Part shown: piece by piece, positions 44,182 to 54,988 of the stretch
Layout: every line of letters starts with the position of its first letter
Position numbering within the stretch: the first letter of the stretch is position 1
Origin: Dendrolimus kikuchii
Taxonomy: Eukaryota > Arthropoda > Insecta > Lepidoptera > Lasiocampidae
Assembly (NCBI GenBank): GCA_019925095.2
Contig: CM034389.1
Location: 2,502,001-2,566,000 of the forward strand
Reading direction: 5' to 3'
DNA length: 64,000 bases
Translations under genes and position numbers: made by a program
The notes under the pieces: model-generated
The model's database searches: none
Seen by the model: only the letters and a program-made list of their open reading frames with translations
What the model was told of the DNA's origin: nothing

Positions 44182-44512
44182 TACATACATACATATATAA
44201 CTTCACGCCAGTTCCCTTGCGGGGTAGGCACGAACAACAGAGCGCCATTTAGGCCCATTCTTACACACCTCACTTGCTTCTTTGACATTCATAACTCTTG
44301 TCATGCACACTCGTCTGTTCTTAAGGCTCCTGACATCACCCTCCGCTAGTACACGATCAATTTGATCATGGAAGGTGTGTCGTGGCCTTCCACGACTTCT
44401 GCATCCATCCACTTTTGCATTGTATATCTGTTTAGTCATTCTTTCATCATGCATTCTTTCCACATGCCCGAACCACCGGAGCATTCCTTTCCTTACCTTC
44501 ACCCCGACACTC
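44182..44512 (-). mobile_element. LINE-A 3' fragment with TSD
   Basis: An open 103-codon frame ending AYPARELA. CACTCTTAAC is duplicated. Confidence 0.87.
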
Positions 44513-44988
44513 ACTCTTAACAGCGCTGTCTATTTAGTATAATTTACGTATGCTTCAGCAGGCGAAACTTCAAATTTAAGACGTACATTCTCAAACGAAA
44601 TTGCCCCAATAAACAATGTTGGCTATCAATTTGCGCCTGTGCGTAATGAAAGCAGCAATTTGTTGAGCTCATAAACAAAATCCGCCTTTATGGGTGCTCC
44701 TGGGGATGCTGGCGGTGCTGGGGGAGCCGGGGGGAAGGTTATTGCGTTTACAAGCTAGCCAGTTGATCCGGAATAAGATACAAAGCGATCAACAACAATA
44801 AACATGGCTACAATCTAATACATTGCTCACGCTTCTTTTTAGTTATAGAATCCTTTCTTGATAAGTAAGGTTCATATCGCTACATCTACATATTGCTGCG
44901 GTGGTATGGAACCTTAGCTTTCCATCCAATGTCCCATTACCTACTCTCTTAAATTCATAGTTCATAATCAACATGCGCCAAATTGAAT
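44513..44988. other. No gene recognised; tiny Gly/Ala-rich open frame
   Basis: At 44693-44758 an ATG frame reads MGAPGDAGGAGGAGGKVIAF then TS and stop, a GC-rich patch in AT-rich DNA. Too short to call a gene. Confidence 0.3.
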
Positions 44989-44999
44989 TTAGTATACCC

Positions 45000-45650
45000 G
45001 ATAAAACTACGTTGTAACGGTTTTAAGCGCGGTAATTTTATTTGATTTTGGTTTTTCCGACGTTTCGCCCAGTTTTCAGTGGCCGTGAATACGGAAGACA
45101 AAGATGTCAAGTGTCAACGAGTATTGTTAAAGTTTTATTTAGCCTACCGCCAACTTGTTAATTTTAATTATTTAGTTTTAATTTTGTTTATGGTTATTAT
45201 TTACTCTATGGGAGCCTAATCTACTTTACTACCGCTTCGCAACATGTTATGGCTTGAAGAGAAGAAGCGGCGCAAGAAACTCTTCAGCAAACATGCCTAG
45301 CTCTAATAATTTTATATTAATAGGGATTAAAATGGGTGGAAGGAAAAATAAAAGTAATTATCAGTCAAGTTGGTTTGTGTTCCGTTGCACGCAGAAAGAG
45401 CTCACAGTGTCTTGAGATCTGGCAGCTGGTTTTTGCTGGGTTTGGGTCTTAATAGTTTTGATGATTGGATCCTAAACAGGTAGTACTTGCCAACCATCTT
45501 CTCTATTGAAATTTGGGTGTTTTTTGATTTCAATAGCCTCACGCATCATTCTAGGTATGAAAATCAAAATCAAATAAAATTACCGCGCTTAAAACCGTTA
45601 AAACGTAGTTTTATTGTGTATACAAGTCGCGAACACTTAAGAAAATATTA
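45000..45650. mobile_element. Penelope-like pair, asymmetric palindrome with TSD
   Basis: A reverse copy of ~560 bp (to GCATCATTCTAGGTATGAAA, encoding the protein end on the minus strand) meets a forward copy of only ~90 bp at about 45561. TTAGTATACCC is duplicated at 44989-44999 and 45651-45661. Confidence 0.78.
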
Positions 45651-45661
45651 TTAGTATACCC

Positions 45662-46172
45662 ACTTTTTGTCTAGCTTTCACTCATCACGATGTTTTCCTT
45701 CACCGATCTTAGTACGTGGTAATTGTAACAATATGTATATTAAAAGTAACATACGTGTATGTTGTAAAATTTATGTTACTTTTTTAAAATTTATTCCTTT
45801 ATATAATTACAAAGAAAAATGTTTTCCATTGGAGAGAAAATCTATTGAAAAATACAATATAACACCTAACATTGTAAACATAGAAAGAAAAAACCAATTG
45901 ATTAAAAGAGTGGCACGATAACCATCAGATCATTGAACCACCATCAATGGTCCAATACATTAACTGGACATCCGACAGAATGTCACAAATTATCTATCTG
46001 TAAAGACCCTGATAGGGATTGGGGCTGCAGCATCAATTTGATTGATTAAATTTACATATGGATGTTTTGTTCTCATATGCTAAGCACAAAATTTAATTTG
46101 CGTAATGTCATCAATTAACAACGTCATTAAGTTGACGCAGTCATATAGGTAATCAAAAGTTTTTATTCAAAA
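45662..46172. other. No gene; fragment of S2 SINE at 45687
   Basis: ATCACGATGTTTTCCTTCAC and TACGTGGTAATTGTAA are the middle of the reverse S2 SINE. The rest is unassigned. Confidence 0.45.
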
Positions 46173-46480
46173 CTAGCTGTGCCCGCGACGTCGTCCGCGT
46201 GGAATTTGCTTTCAAAACCCTCCGATTTTGAAACATTCTTCATTGGTGCTCCTCTCCTATTGGTCTTAGCGTGATTATATATAGCCTATAGCCTTCCTCG
46301 ATGAATGGGCTATCGAACACTGGAAGAATTTTTCAAATCAGACCAGTAGTTCCTGAGATTAGCGCGTTCAATCAAACAATATATTAGTATATTTGGCTAC
46401 AACACTAAAACTTACATTTTAAATATCGCGATATCTTTTGAATGAAACATCCGAATTAAATAATTCAAAAAGTTCTAGAA
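46173..46480 (+). repeat. K-type repeat, uninterrupted
   Basis: CTAGCTGTGCCCGCGACGTC to AAATATCGCGATATC. Serves as the empty-site reference for the Penelope insertion at 33 kb. Confidence 0.65.
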
Positions 46481-46803
46481 AGATATTGAATTCGTCTTGA
46501 ATATGGAGTAATTTATTTTGATAAGGATTAATACCAAGGTACAAAATAAAGAGTTTTTGAAGCGACGGCATTTTAATTATTTAAAAAAATAAAAGAATAC
46601 ACTTATTGTGAATAGTTAGATATAAGGTTACGCTATATTTTTTGTAGACAATTATATGTTCTGCAAAGTGGTAGTGCATTATTTTGTTCTATAATATATA
46701 ATGTAAGGATTTTTTCGGGTCATTTTTTTACACCTTGGGTTACATTATTGGACTTTTAGTAAGCATCTCTATTTTTTTTTGAAAATGTAATATAGCCTAT
46801 AGT

Positions 46804-47402
46804 ATACATACATACATAACTTCACGCCAGTTCCCTTGCGGGGTAGGCACGAACAACAGAGCGCCATTTAGGCTTATTCTTACACACCTCACTTGCTTCT
46901 TTGACATTCATAACTCTTGACATGCACGCTCGTCTGTTCTTAAGGCTCCTAACATCACCTTCTGCTAGTACACGATCAATTTGATCATGGAAAGTGTGTC
47001 GTGGCCTTCCACGACTTCTGCATCCATCCACTTTTGCATTGTATATCTGTTTATTCATTCTTTCATCATGCATTCTTTCTACATGTCCGAACCACCGGAG
47101 CATTCCTTTCCTTACCTTCACCCCGACACTCTCTTTCAGACCAACTGTCTTTCTTACTTCGGTATTACGAACGCGGTCCGCAAGCGTCACTCCGCAGATT
47201 TTGCGCAGTACTCGCATCTCGACCGCGTTTACTCTACTTTCATGCTCTTTCTTCCATACCCAACTCTCGCTTCCATACGTGAGCGTAGGTACCAGCACCG
47301 CGTTGTGTACGGCGAGCTGGGCCTTCTGGCTGAGGTTCTTAGCGCCTAGAAGTTTACCTAACGCTCCATTCACGCTATTCCCCAATTCACTCTTCTTTCT
47401 AT
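46804..47402 (-). mobile_element. LINE-A fragment, longest intact frame
   Basis: 187 codons without a stop, MGNSVNGALGKLLGAKNLSQ to AYPARELA, with LTYGSESWVWKKEHESRVNA between. It lacks the catalytic palm. It lies between two copies of a ~100-bp flank (46676-46802 and 47421-47503). Confidence 0.88.
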
Positions 47403-47503
47403 ATCAGCGGTGTACCTATTGTTTTGTTCTATAATATATATGTTGGGTTATTGGACTTTTAGTAAGCATCCCTATTTTTTTTGAAAATATAATATAGCTT
47501 ATA

Positions 47504-47879
47504 GCTTTCACCGATAAATGTATGTATGTATTTCAATCTCACCGACTTTTTCCCCTTCAGTTACATCGTTAATGTGCGGTTACATCATTACACCTACATG
47601 AAACCCGATACGTTTGTAGTCATTTATCATTCAGAATATTGATACGTCATATGATTGGCCCGTCAACCCGCATCGCATCTGCCAACGACACCTCCTAAAT
47701 TATTATGGACAGCGTGTCAGTATTCGGTTTCACGCCGGATTTATCGAGTTCCCGGGCTTGCGCGTGATGCCGATCGTTTGTCACACGAATGTCGCAAACA
47801 TGTTTGGCGGCGAACTCATCATGTCCGAATGCTCCTGGAGCTATTTTGATGTTTTTCATTACTGCGATATTTGAACGTA
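47504..47879. other. No gene recognised
   Basis: One open frame (47655-47849) is arginine-rich and not recognisable. Confidence 0.35.
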
Positions 47880-48460
47880 GGAATGATGATGAGTGTTAAG
47901 GCGTGTAAATAGCCATAACATGTAGTATGCGGGCTATGATGAACCAAAGTTCAGCCCAAAATTAAAGTACGGTGATATAAACCAAAGTATGCGATGCCGG
48001 GCAATCAAGAGAATAACTCACACGACAACCACTGGAGCGGCTAAGAAAATATGCCCACTCACCTTATCACAGTACGTTGACCAGATCAGTGATCACCATA
48101 AGTTCACCACACCTTCTTCGCCACGACAGCAGACACAAGGGGAAGCCGGCCGGCTTATAACCAAATTCCAGTCCTTCCACTTGATGCAACACTTATTACA
48201 CTTTGTGCATTTGATTAAGGGGCCGATTTATTAAGCACCAAAGAGTAGTTATTGGCTGAGGTTCAAATATTATTATTTATTAGCGTGCGCCTGCTCAACT
48301 AGTACAGCAGCGACCAACGACGACGAGTAAGCGAATGTAACGAACTCAAATTCAAAAAGTCTAGGCATCACCTTCTGGCGAGTGGGCGGCCGCAATGACG
48401 TATGAAGTGAAGTTATCTCCGATTTACCCAACATCGCTAGATGGCGTCACCAATGAGATT
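47880..48460 (-). repeat. Family H repeat, continuous copy
   Basis: Reads in reverse through TTGGTCGCTGCTGTAC, TTATAAGCCGGCCG, TTCTTAGCCGCTCCAGTGGT and TGGCTATTTACACGCC. It shows the sequence of H without the SINE, LINE and hAT insertions at 16.7-20.2 kb. Confidence 0.65.
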
Positions 48461-48509
48461 GAATTTTGGCGTGGTGTTTGCGTAAATGTAGCTGAATATT
48501 AAAAAAGAG

Positions 48510-48765
48510 TTTTTTATTGCATGAGTTCAGCAGAATGATAAGCGGATATGCAATGGCCTATGGACATTTGCAACACCAAAAGCGTTACAAATGCGCTGCT
48601 GCTCTCTGGAGGGAGTCTGGAACTTGGCCACTAATGCCGGAATACAACTTAAGGTTCATTCAGCCGGGTTGGTACCCTACCACCTGGCTATGGGTTGTTC
48701 CGTCGCCTCTTACGACAGGCCGCCAGGCCGCAGTAAATTGTATTCTTTCTCCGTTACTGCACGGA
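48510..48765 (-). mobile_element. C300 element with internal deletions
   Basis: Both ends present (TTATTGCATGAGTTCAGCAG and CCGTTACTGCACGGA). About 50 bp are lost. Confidence 0.78.
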
Positions 48766-48873
48766 AAGTTCCTGCACTATATATATTCATTTTCGTCATA
48801 TATAATTAACGCCCAGGGAAGCGGGCACAAACTAGTCTTACAAAATATATTATATTATATGAAATAAATATCA

Positions 48874-49750
48874 TATCCCCGAAACTGTTCACCAACGCGA
48901 TGGAGGATGTCTTCAAAACTCTGGAATGGAATGAACGGGGCATCAACATCAACGGCGAGCGCATCTCCCACCTACGTTTCGCTGATGATATTTTCGTCTT
49001 TGCAGAGACGTTGGAGGAACTTGCCGATATGCTGAACAGCCTGAATGAATCCTCCCGACGGGTCGGTCTTGGCATGAATTTGGACAAGACGAAAGTCATG
49101 TTCAACGACCATGTCATGCCGAGACCGGTAAACGTCGATGGTTCCCCTCTTGAGGTTGTGCAGGAATATATCTACCTTGGACAAAAGATCCAGGTAGGCA
49201 AACACAGCTTCGAGAGGGAAGCCAATAGGAGGATTCAGTTAGGCTGGGCAGCATTCGGTAAGCTTCGACAGGTCTACTCGTCGACCATTCCGCAATGCTT
49301 GAAGACGAAAGTCTTCGAGCAGTGCGTCTTACCCATCATGACGTACGGTGCCGAGACATAGATACTGACAGCGGGACTGGTCCACAAATTCAAAGTCGCT
49401 CAACGGGCTATGGAGCGAGCTATGTTGGGTGTTTCTGTTATGGATAAAATCAGAAATGAGGACATCCGTAAGAGAACGAAGGTAACCGACATAGCTCGCA
49501 AAATTAGCAAGTTGAAGTGGCAGTGGGCCGGTCACGTCTGTCGCAGGACCGACGATCGTGGAGCAAACGAGTCCTGGAGTAGAGACCACGTCTCGGCAAA
49601 CGTAGCGTAGGACGCCCACCAGCCCGGTGGCCTGACGACCTGCGCAAGATCGCCGGCAGGGGCTGGATGAGGAAGACGGGATATATGTGGCGCGTACTTG
49701 GGGAGGCCTACGTCCAGCAGTGGACTGATATGGGTTGAAAAAAAAAAAAT
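48874..49750 (+). mobile_element. RTE-type LINE fragment, reverse transcriptase 3' half (broken)
   Basis: Reading starts inside the palm (LFTNAMEDVFKTLEW) and passes the catalytic box HLRFADDIFVFAE, so the F-x-D-D motif is intact. It continues through the thumb region (TYGAET) and the WAGHVCRR segment, and ends near YVQQW before an A-run at 49739-49749. The frame is broken: a TAG replaces the usual tryptophan codon at 49359-49361, and it shifts near 49550. It is truncated at the 5' end and lacks the endonuclease domain. Clade assignment to RTE rests on the YVQQW ending and general fit. Confidence 0.8.
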
Positions 49751-49784
49751 GACTGCATCACAGCTGTCATTATATATATTTCAG

Positions 49785-49970
49785 CATATCATCATCATAT
49801 ATAGGCGTACTAAGAAAAAATATTAATTCAAAAATTTTACAACTTAAAAAAAGTATTGAACCATTATATAAACAGTTACTGATAAATATATCAGACTTGT
49901 CTGTGTCTGACTTGCTATACAGCTCAGAAAGTGATTCGTTAAATGTACCTTTTAAAGCAATGACTAATTA
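49785..49970 (+). other. Possible exon-like open frame between two RTE fragments
   Basis: After TATATATATTTCAG an open frame runs about 60 codons to a TAA. It is rich in charged and leucine residues (ILQLKKSIEPLYKQL, then LSVSDLLYSSESDS). It is neither RTE sequence nor any repeat seen elsewhere here. The only nearby GT donor (GTAACT) lies after the stop, and the phase does not match the receptor exon at 50595. It may be a terminal exon of a transcript, a decayed exon or chance. Confidence 0.2.
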
Positions 49971-49990
49971 AGTAACTATAAGTAACTATA

Positions 49991-50444
49991 ATTGAAGACA
50001 AAAGTCTTCGAGCAGTGCGTCCTCCCCGTCCTGACCTACGGGGCCGAGACATGGACACTTACGGCAGGATTGGTCCACAAGTTCCAAGTCGCTCAACGGG
50101 CTATGGAGCGAGCTATGCTGGGTGTTTCTCTTATGGATAAAATTAGAAATGAGGATATCCGTAAGAGAACCAAGGTAACCGACATAGCTCGCAAAATTAG
50201 CAAGTTGAAGTGGCAGTGGGCCGGTCACATCTGCCGCAGGACCGATGGCCGATGGAGCAAACGAGTCCTGGAGTGGAGACCGCGTCTCGGTAAACGTAGT
50301 GTCGGACGCCCTCCAGCCCGATGGACCGACGACCTATGCAAGGTCGCCGGTAGGCGCTGGCTGAGGAAATCGGAGGACAGGGATGAGTGGCGCCGTCTTG
50401 GGGAGGCCTACGTCCAGCAGTGGACTGCAAATGGCTGACGACGA
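49991..50444 (+). mobile_element. Second RTE-type LINE fragment, 5'-truncated, with TSD
   Basis: The same family as the copy 250 bp upstream, with an uninterrupted frame from KTKVFEQCVLPVLTYGAETW to GEAYVQQWTANG and stop. It starts at a later point of the reverse transcriptase than its neighbour. The 10-bp AGTAACTATA lies twice just before the copy (49971-49990) and again right after it (50445-50454), as expected for target-primed insertion. The 3' end is a short GACGACGA run rather than poly-A. Confidence 0.82.
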
Positions 50445-50594
50445 AGTAACTATAAATGATACACGTAATTAACGAGGTTATGAATCAACTATTTCTCATT
50501 TCAATATTTCTTCTAAAGTTATTTTCTATTTTATAAGAATCTAAAACTATATTAAAGAAATATATATTACAATTCGTTATTTTATTTGTTTCAG

Positions 50595-51347
50595 AAGCTA
50601 TTGACAGATCCGGTGAAGATCTCACGCTAGCAGCATTCAAATACGGATCACCTGACGAAGAGTCTTCCAAATTAGATGTATTCCAAAAATACTTTGGTAA
50701 CATAACTTCGAACATAAGAAACGACGTCACAACCGAAGACGTATCACTGATCGACCATTTTTTTAATGTAGAACATAGTTATGATAATGATACTTTAAAG
50801 GGTGCAGATGACACAGACCAGAGTAGAGTTAACGATACGAATGCCGTTGAAAATGTAACAGCAGCAAGACACGTCCACGAAGATGTTGTTACAAAATTTC
50901 TCAGACTAATAGAGACGCAGCATCTGCTGGGCGAAAATTGTACCGCTGGCACTCATTTAAATTTAGGTGAGGGTGTTGTTGACAGATACGCTCAAGAGCG
51001 TTTTAGGATAGAAGCCGACGTGGCAGTGAACAGAGCCAACATGCTGACTCGGTTGTGGAAATACGCTGGCCCCTCGGTAATGCATAACGAATATTTATTA
51101 CATGCAAGCGTGTTGTCTATGGTTGAGTTCGACGACGATATCTTCGCAGCTGGGAATTGTTATGATCAGTATCAGTACAAAGATTACCAGTTGTTCTGTC
51201 CTTTTGCGTATAGGCTCCCTGAAGGGCCGATTTTGGCGAAAGACCTAGCTGTCGAGTACAAGTATTTGAGCAATACGTCAGAATGGTTTTATATTGCCAG
51301 AAAGAATGCTGAGAAGGTGATCAGAAGTAACAATCAGTTTAGAAGAG
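50595..51347 (+). CDS. Internal exon, extracellular domain of a probable GPR158/GPR179-like class C GPCR
   Basis: A tract ending TTTGTTTCAG precedes the exon and a GTTAGT donor follows at 51348. The frame is open for 250 codons, starting after two bases that finish a split codon and leaving one base at the end. The protein is charged, soluble and non-repetitive, with several N-glycosylation sequons (NIT, NDT, NVT, NCT, NTS). It opens IDRSGEDLTLAAFKYG, then has a helical stretch with RLIETQHLLGENC, then VNRANMLTRLWKYAG, FCPFAYRLPEG, and ends SEWFYIARKNAEKVI. From memory of the family, the late part resembles the Cache-type ectodomain of GPR158/GPR179 and the fly smog/CG31760 receptors, which act at the plasma membrane. 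No signal peptide or membrane segment lies in this exon, so it is internal. The methionine at 51020 is an internal residue, not a start. The coding call is firm; the family name is moderate. Confidence 0.72.
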
Positions 51348-51475
51348 GTTAGTTGATTTATGTATTTATTTCCCTCTGACGGTGATTTGAGGCCTAAATT
51401 GTTATTTGTTTAAGCTGTAGATTATATTAATTCTGTATTTTAATGTTAAGTTTTTTTAATGCGAATAGGATATAT

Positions 51476-51660
51476 AGATAGATAGATGACACTTTATTAT
51501 ACACCAATACAAAAATGAACTTAAAGACTAAAATTATATCTAATTATGTACAATGGGCGGTCTTATCGCTAAAAAGCGATCTCTTCCAGACAACCCCAGG
51601 AATAAATTGAGATGATAATGACGATGGTGGTATGTGTAACATATAGTACGAACTACTTAT
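51476..51660 (-). mobile_element. G-family LINE 3' end
   Basis: Minus strand: TTGTCTGGAAGAGATCGCTT, loop, AGCGATAAGACCGCCC, ending in (CTAT)n. Confidence 0.7.
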
Positions 51661-52268
51661 CCATACACATACATATAATAAAACTGTAGAGGTCGAAAAT
51701 TTTTGATTCTCTGTTTGTCTATTTGTACGGGCTAATCTCCGAAACTACTACTACTACTAGTATATCCCTGGTCCCTAAAAATTTCCCTGGTAGTTAGTAT
51801 ATAATGGTATATCTATATAGGTACTATATATATAAAAATCAATTGCTGTTCGTTAGTCTCGCTAAAACTCGAGAACGACTGGACTGATTTGGCTAATTTT
51901 GGTTTTGAATTATTTGTGGAAGTCCAGGGAAGATTTAAAAGGTGAGTAAATATGAAAAAAATGCTTGGAATATAGTAAAAACAACAATTTCGCTTTCCCT
52001 TAGAAACTATTCCTACCTGTCAAACATTTGACGTTCGTCCTGTCGTTTAGAAATCAATTAAATTTACAAGTCGTTCAGAAATCAAATTAAATTTTTAGTG
52101 AAGTTTTTTTTTTTCATTTTTTTGGTTTTAAATGTCAAACGTTTGATGTTCGTTCCGGTTAAGTTTTGACCACATTTTTTACTAATGTTGAAACATTTTG
52201 CAATTATCATTCAGCTTTTTTTATTTATTGATTCTGAGACGGTACGAAGTTTGCCGGGTCAGCTAGTA
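51661..52268 (-). repeat. K-type repeats
   Basis: Two members. One has a CTACTACTACTAGTATATCC run; the other ends GTTTGCCGGGTCAGCTAGTA, a standard K end in reverse. Confidence 0.5.
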
Positions 52269-52416
52269 TATAATATTAATATTGTGTTATTATTTGTTCT
52301 CTATTTTTTTATTAATTTTAGTTATATGTACTGTGTGATATTTATTTATGTATTTAATTTGCACACCTCCGTCAGGCACTTGCGAATCTCCTGATCATAA
52401 AATCCATAGCCCGGGT

Positions 52417-52545
52417 TGTCTGGAAGAGATCGCTCTAAAGCGATAAGCCGCCCATTGCTCCTACTATTACTGTTTAATATGACTACTGTAAATTGTTTAC
52501 TTTATTATATTGTGAACAATAACGTGTTTTCTATTCTATTCATCG
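52417..52545 (+). mobile_element. G-family LINE 3' end
   Basis: TTGTCTGGAAGAGATCGCTC, AAAGCGATAAGCCGCCCATT, ending in (TATTC)n. Confidence 0.65.
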
Positions 52546-52842
52546 ATCTCAACATTATCATCTTAGTCTAAATTTTACTGTGGATGCAGAAGTCTTAAAC
52601 TCTCCTTATAGTATTTAAGTTATACATTTATTTCATAAATCCTTTCATCAAATATTTGATCTGGTAGCAATCTTCACTCAATTATTTGGCAGACCACTTC
52701 CGCTACGTGCAGTCCCATTCATCTCATTTACGATTCCTTTTTACGAGCTCGACATAAAAGAGGCCATAATAAGATGTTTATTTTCTTACTAAAAATATTT
52801 AATTTACTTCGATATCTTCCTTCGTTTAAATTCCATCTTTAT

Positions 52843-52990
52843 ACATACATACATAACTTCACGCCAATTCCCTTGCGGGGTAGGCATGAACAACAGGCCA
52901 CAATTTAGGCTTATTCTTACACACCTCACTTGCTTCTTTGACATTCATAACTCTTGTCATGCACGCTCGTCTGCTCTTAAGGCTCCTGAC
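52843..52990 (-). mobile_element. Short LINE-A 3' end
   Basis: (CATA)n tail and ~130 bp of 3' sequence, breaking at CTCCTGACAT. Confidence 0.8.
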
Positions 52991-53122
52991 ATATTATATA
53001 ATGTATATTTTATTAATGTGTATATATTATATCATGTATGTATATATTTATAAGATATTGATTCGGTAGTGAGAATAATGGAACATACCTCTGTTCTTAT
53101 CAATTTTTTTGTCCATCCAAAG

Positions 53123-53225
53123 GTTGTCTGGAAGAAATCGCTAATAGCGATAAGACCGCCTATTGTATTGTAAAATTTTATTTCTGTTAACTGTATTTTT
53201 AAAACACAATAAAGCATATTCATTC
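53123..53225 (+). mobile_element. G-family LINE 3' end
   Basis: TTGTCTGGAAGAAATCGCTA, ATAGCGATAAGACCGCC, ending AATAAAGCATATTCATTCAT. Confidence 0.68.
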
Positions 53226-53297
53226 ATATTAGTACATTTTTTATATGTTTTTGATGTATGTATATTATATCATATATGTCTTTATATATATATTTTG

Positions 53298-53350
53298 ACG
53301 GTCTCTGTGGTTGAGCGGGCTAAGCCTTTGCCGACCTACCTCACTGCAAC
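53298..53350 (+). mobile_element. S1 SINE head fragment
   Basis: GACGGTCTCTGTGGTTGAGC to CACTGCAACG. It then runs into a small hairpin CTGCAACG/CGTTGCAG and a C300 copy. Confidence 0.72.
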
Positions 53351-53387
53351 GTCCTCTGCGTTGCAGAACTCTGCCGCGAAATTATTA

Positions 53388-53699
53388 TCCGTGCAGGAAC
53401 GGACAAAGAATACAATTTCCTGCGGCCGGGCGGCCTGTCGTAAGAGGCAACCAAACAACCCACAGCCAGGTGGTAGGGCATTTGCCCGACTGGATGGCTA
53501 CCACCCCTGGCTTAGACCATGTCGCCATAACAACCTTGAGTTGTGTTCCGGCATTAGTGACCAGGTTCCAGTCTCCCTTAAGAGAGCAGCAGCGCATTTG
53601 TAGCACCTTTGGTGTTACAAATATCCATAGGCGATGGTAACCGCTTTCCATCAAGTGGGCCGTCTGCCTGTCTGCTGAACTCCTGCAATAAAAAAAAAC
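53388..53699 (+). mobile_element. C300 element, full length
   Basis: Standard ends and poly-A. Confidence 0.85.
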
Positions 53700-53871
53700 A
53701 AAAATGTTAGTGATGAACACGCGATAAAAAACGAAGAGATAAAATAAGATATTATTAATTAGAGTTTTGCGTCGCGTGAAAAACCCTACTTACTAGCTCT
53801 ATGTTACTTATATAAAAATTTAATTTACTCTGTTAAATTCACTATAATAATAAAGAAAGTAAATCCATATA

Positions 53872-54135
53872 GGCTACGTTCCATTAGAGACTCACAACGA
53901 CCACGTTCACGACCGCAATTTTCCCCGTTCCACTAGCTTGCCGGCGTTACAATCGTAAACCCAAGTGGAACGGTAATTCGACCCACCTCTTGACATGGGT
54001 CGTTGTGAACGCTGTGTGATCGAAAATGATGACGTCATTAGTGACGTTTTCGCCACGCCCACAACGACCGCGCTCGCCTTGTGGAACGACTAATGGAGCA
54101 TTTTGGGCGTTGTGAGCTACTAATAGAACGCGTTG
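53872..54135. mobile_element. Foldback MITE
   Basis: TACGTTCCATTAGAGACTCA at the left and TGAGCTACTAATAGAACGCG at the right are imperfect complements. Interior parts (ACAACGACC, GGTCGTTGTG) also pair. No coding frame. Confidence 0.5.
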
Positions 54136-54389
54136 ATAGTCTACACAACTGCTCAGCAAAACATAGAGGCGCGTCGAAGCCCACCTGATTTTACGTAATG
54201 TAATGGAGGACATGTTGCTTATGACAAGGTAGATAGGTATTTGTTAGTGAATTGAAAGAGAGATAAAATGTATACCAAGTGTTAACTCGGGTTATAAGCC
54301 AGAACTATGTTGAGTCTCATTGATATACGTTCAGTAGTCTCCAAAAAAGATGCGATCGCAACGCCATCTTTTTCGCTATTTTTATTTTA

Positions 54390-54696
54390 TTTTTATTGCA
54401 GGAGTTCAGCAGACAGGCAGACGGCCCACTTGATGGAAAGCGGTTACCATCGCCTATGGACATTTGCAACACCAAAGGTGCTACAAATGTGCTGCTGCTC
54501 TCTTAAGGGAGACTGGAACCTGGTCACTGATGTCGGAACACAACTCAAGGTTGTTATGGCGACATACTTTAGACCAGGGGTGGTAGCCATCCAGTTGGGC
54601 AAATGCCCTACCACCTGGCTGTGGGTGGTTTTGTCGCCTATTACGACAGGCCGCCTGGCCGCAGGAAATTGTATTCTTTCTCCGTTCCTGCACGGA
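54390..54696 (-). mobile_element. C300 element, full length
   Basis: Reverse copy with both standard ends. Confidence 0.85.
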
Positions 54697-54704
54697 TAAT
54701 AATT

Positions 54705-54960
54705 TCGTCTATCCCACGGAAATGACGTCATTTATCGAATTAAAAGGCGTCCTAAGTTACAACCCGGAACATAAGCTAGCTCAGTTTCGAGTTTCTTTTA
54801 AATCCGTTTAGTAGTTTTCACGTGATGCTCTAGTAGACAGAAAGATAAAAATTCTAAAAATTGTATCTTCGGAATATGCTAGTCTGAACTAGGATCCCTG
54901 ATTTATTTACATTTTTAAACGCAATGTACAAATTCGAACCATTTACAGATTTATTATAGT
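54705..54960 (+). repeat. K-type repeat, diverged
   Basis: CGTCTATCCCACGGAAATGA and CCGTTTAGTAGTTTTCACGT fit the K core. It ends just before the second receptor exon. Confidence 0.45.
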
Positions 54961-54988
54961 ATAGATTAAAACAAAACAATACTTCCAG

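Larger units (their letters stand above)
51348..54988 (+). other. Repeat-filled intron of the receptor gene
   Basis: Bounded by GTTAGT and CTTCCAG. It holds, in order: a G-family LINE 3' end (reverse), K-type repeats, a G copy (forward), a LINE-A 3' end (reverse), another G copy, a S1 SINE head joined to a C300 element, a foldback element at 53.9 kb and a reverse C300 copy. No additional exon-like open stretch was recognised inside it. Confidence 0.6.

Noticed and set aside
46994..47434. Plus-strand protein MCRGLPRLLHPSTFAL...
   Set aside because: It is the antisense shadow of the LINE-A reverse-strand coding frame and recurs wherever that element lies.
51020..51352. A 110-aa stand-alone gene starting at this ATG
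   Set aside because: The same frame is open for 141 codons upstream to a splice acceptor, and the stop lies just past a GT donor. It is part of an exon.
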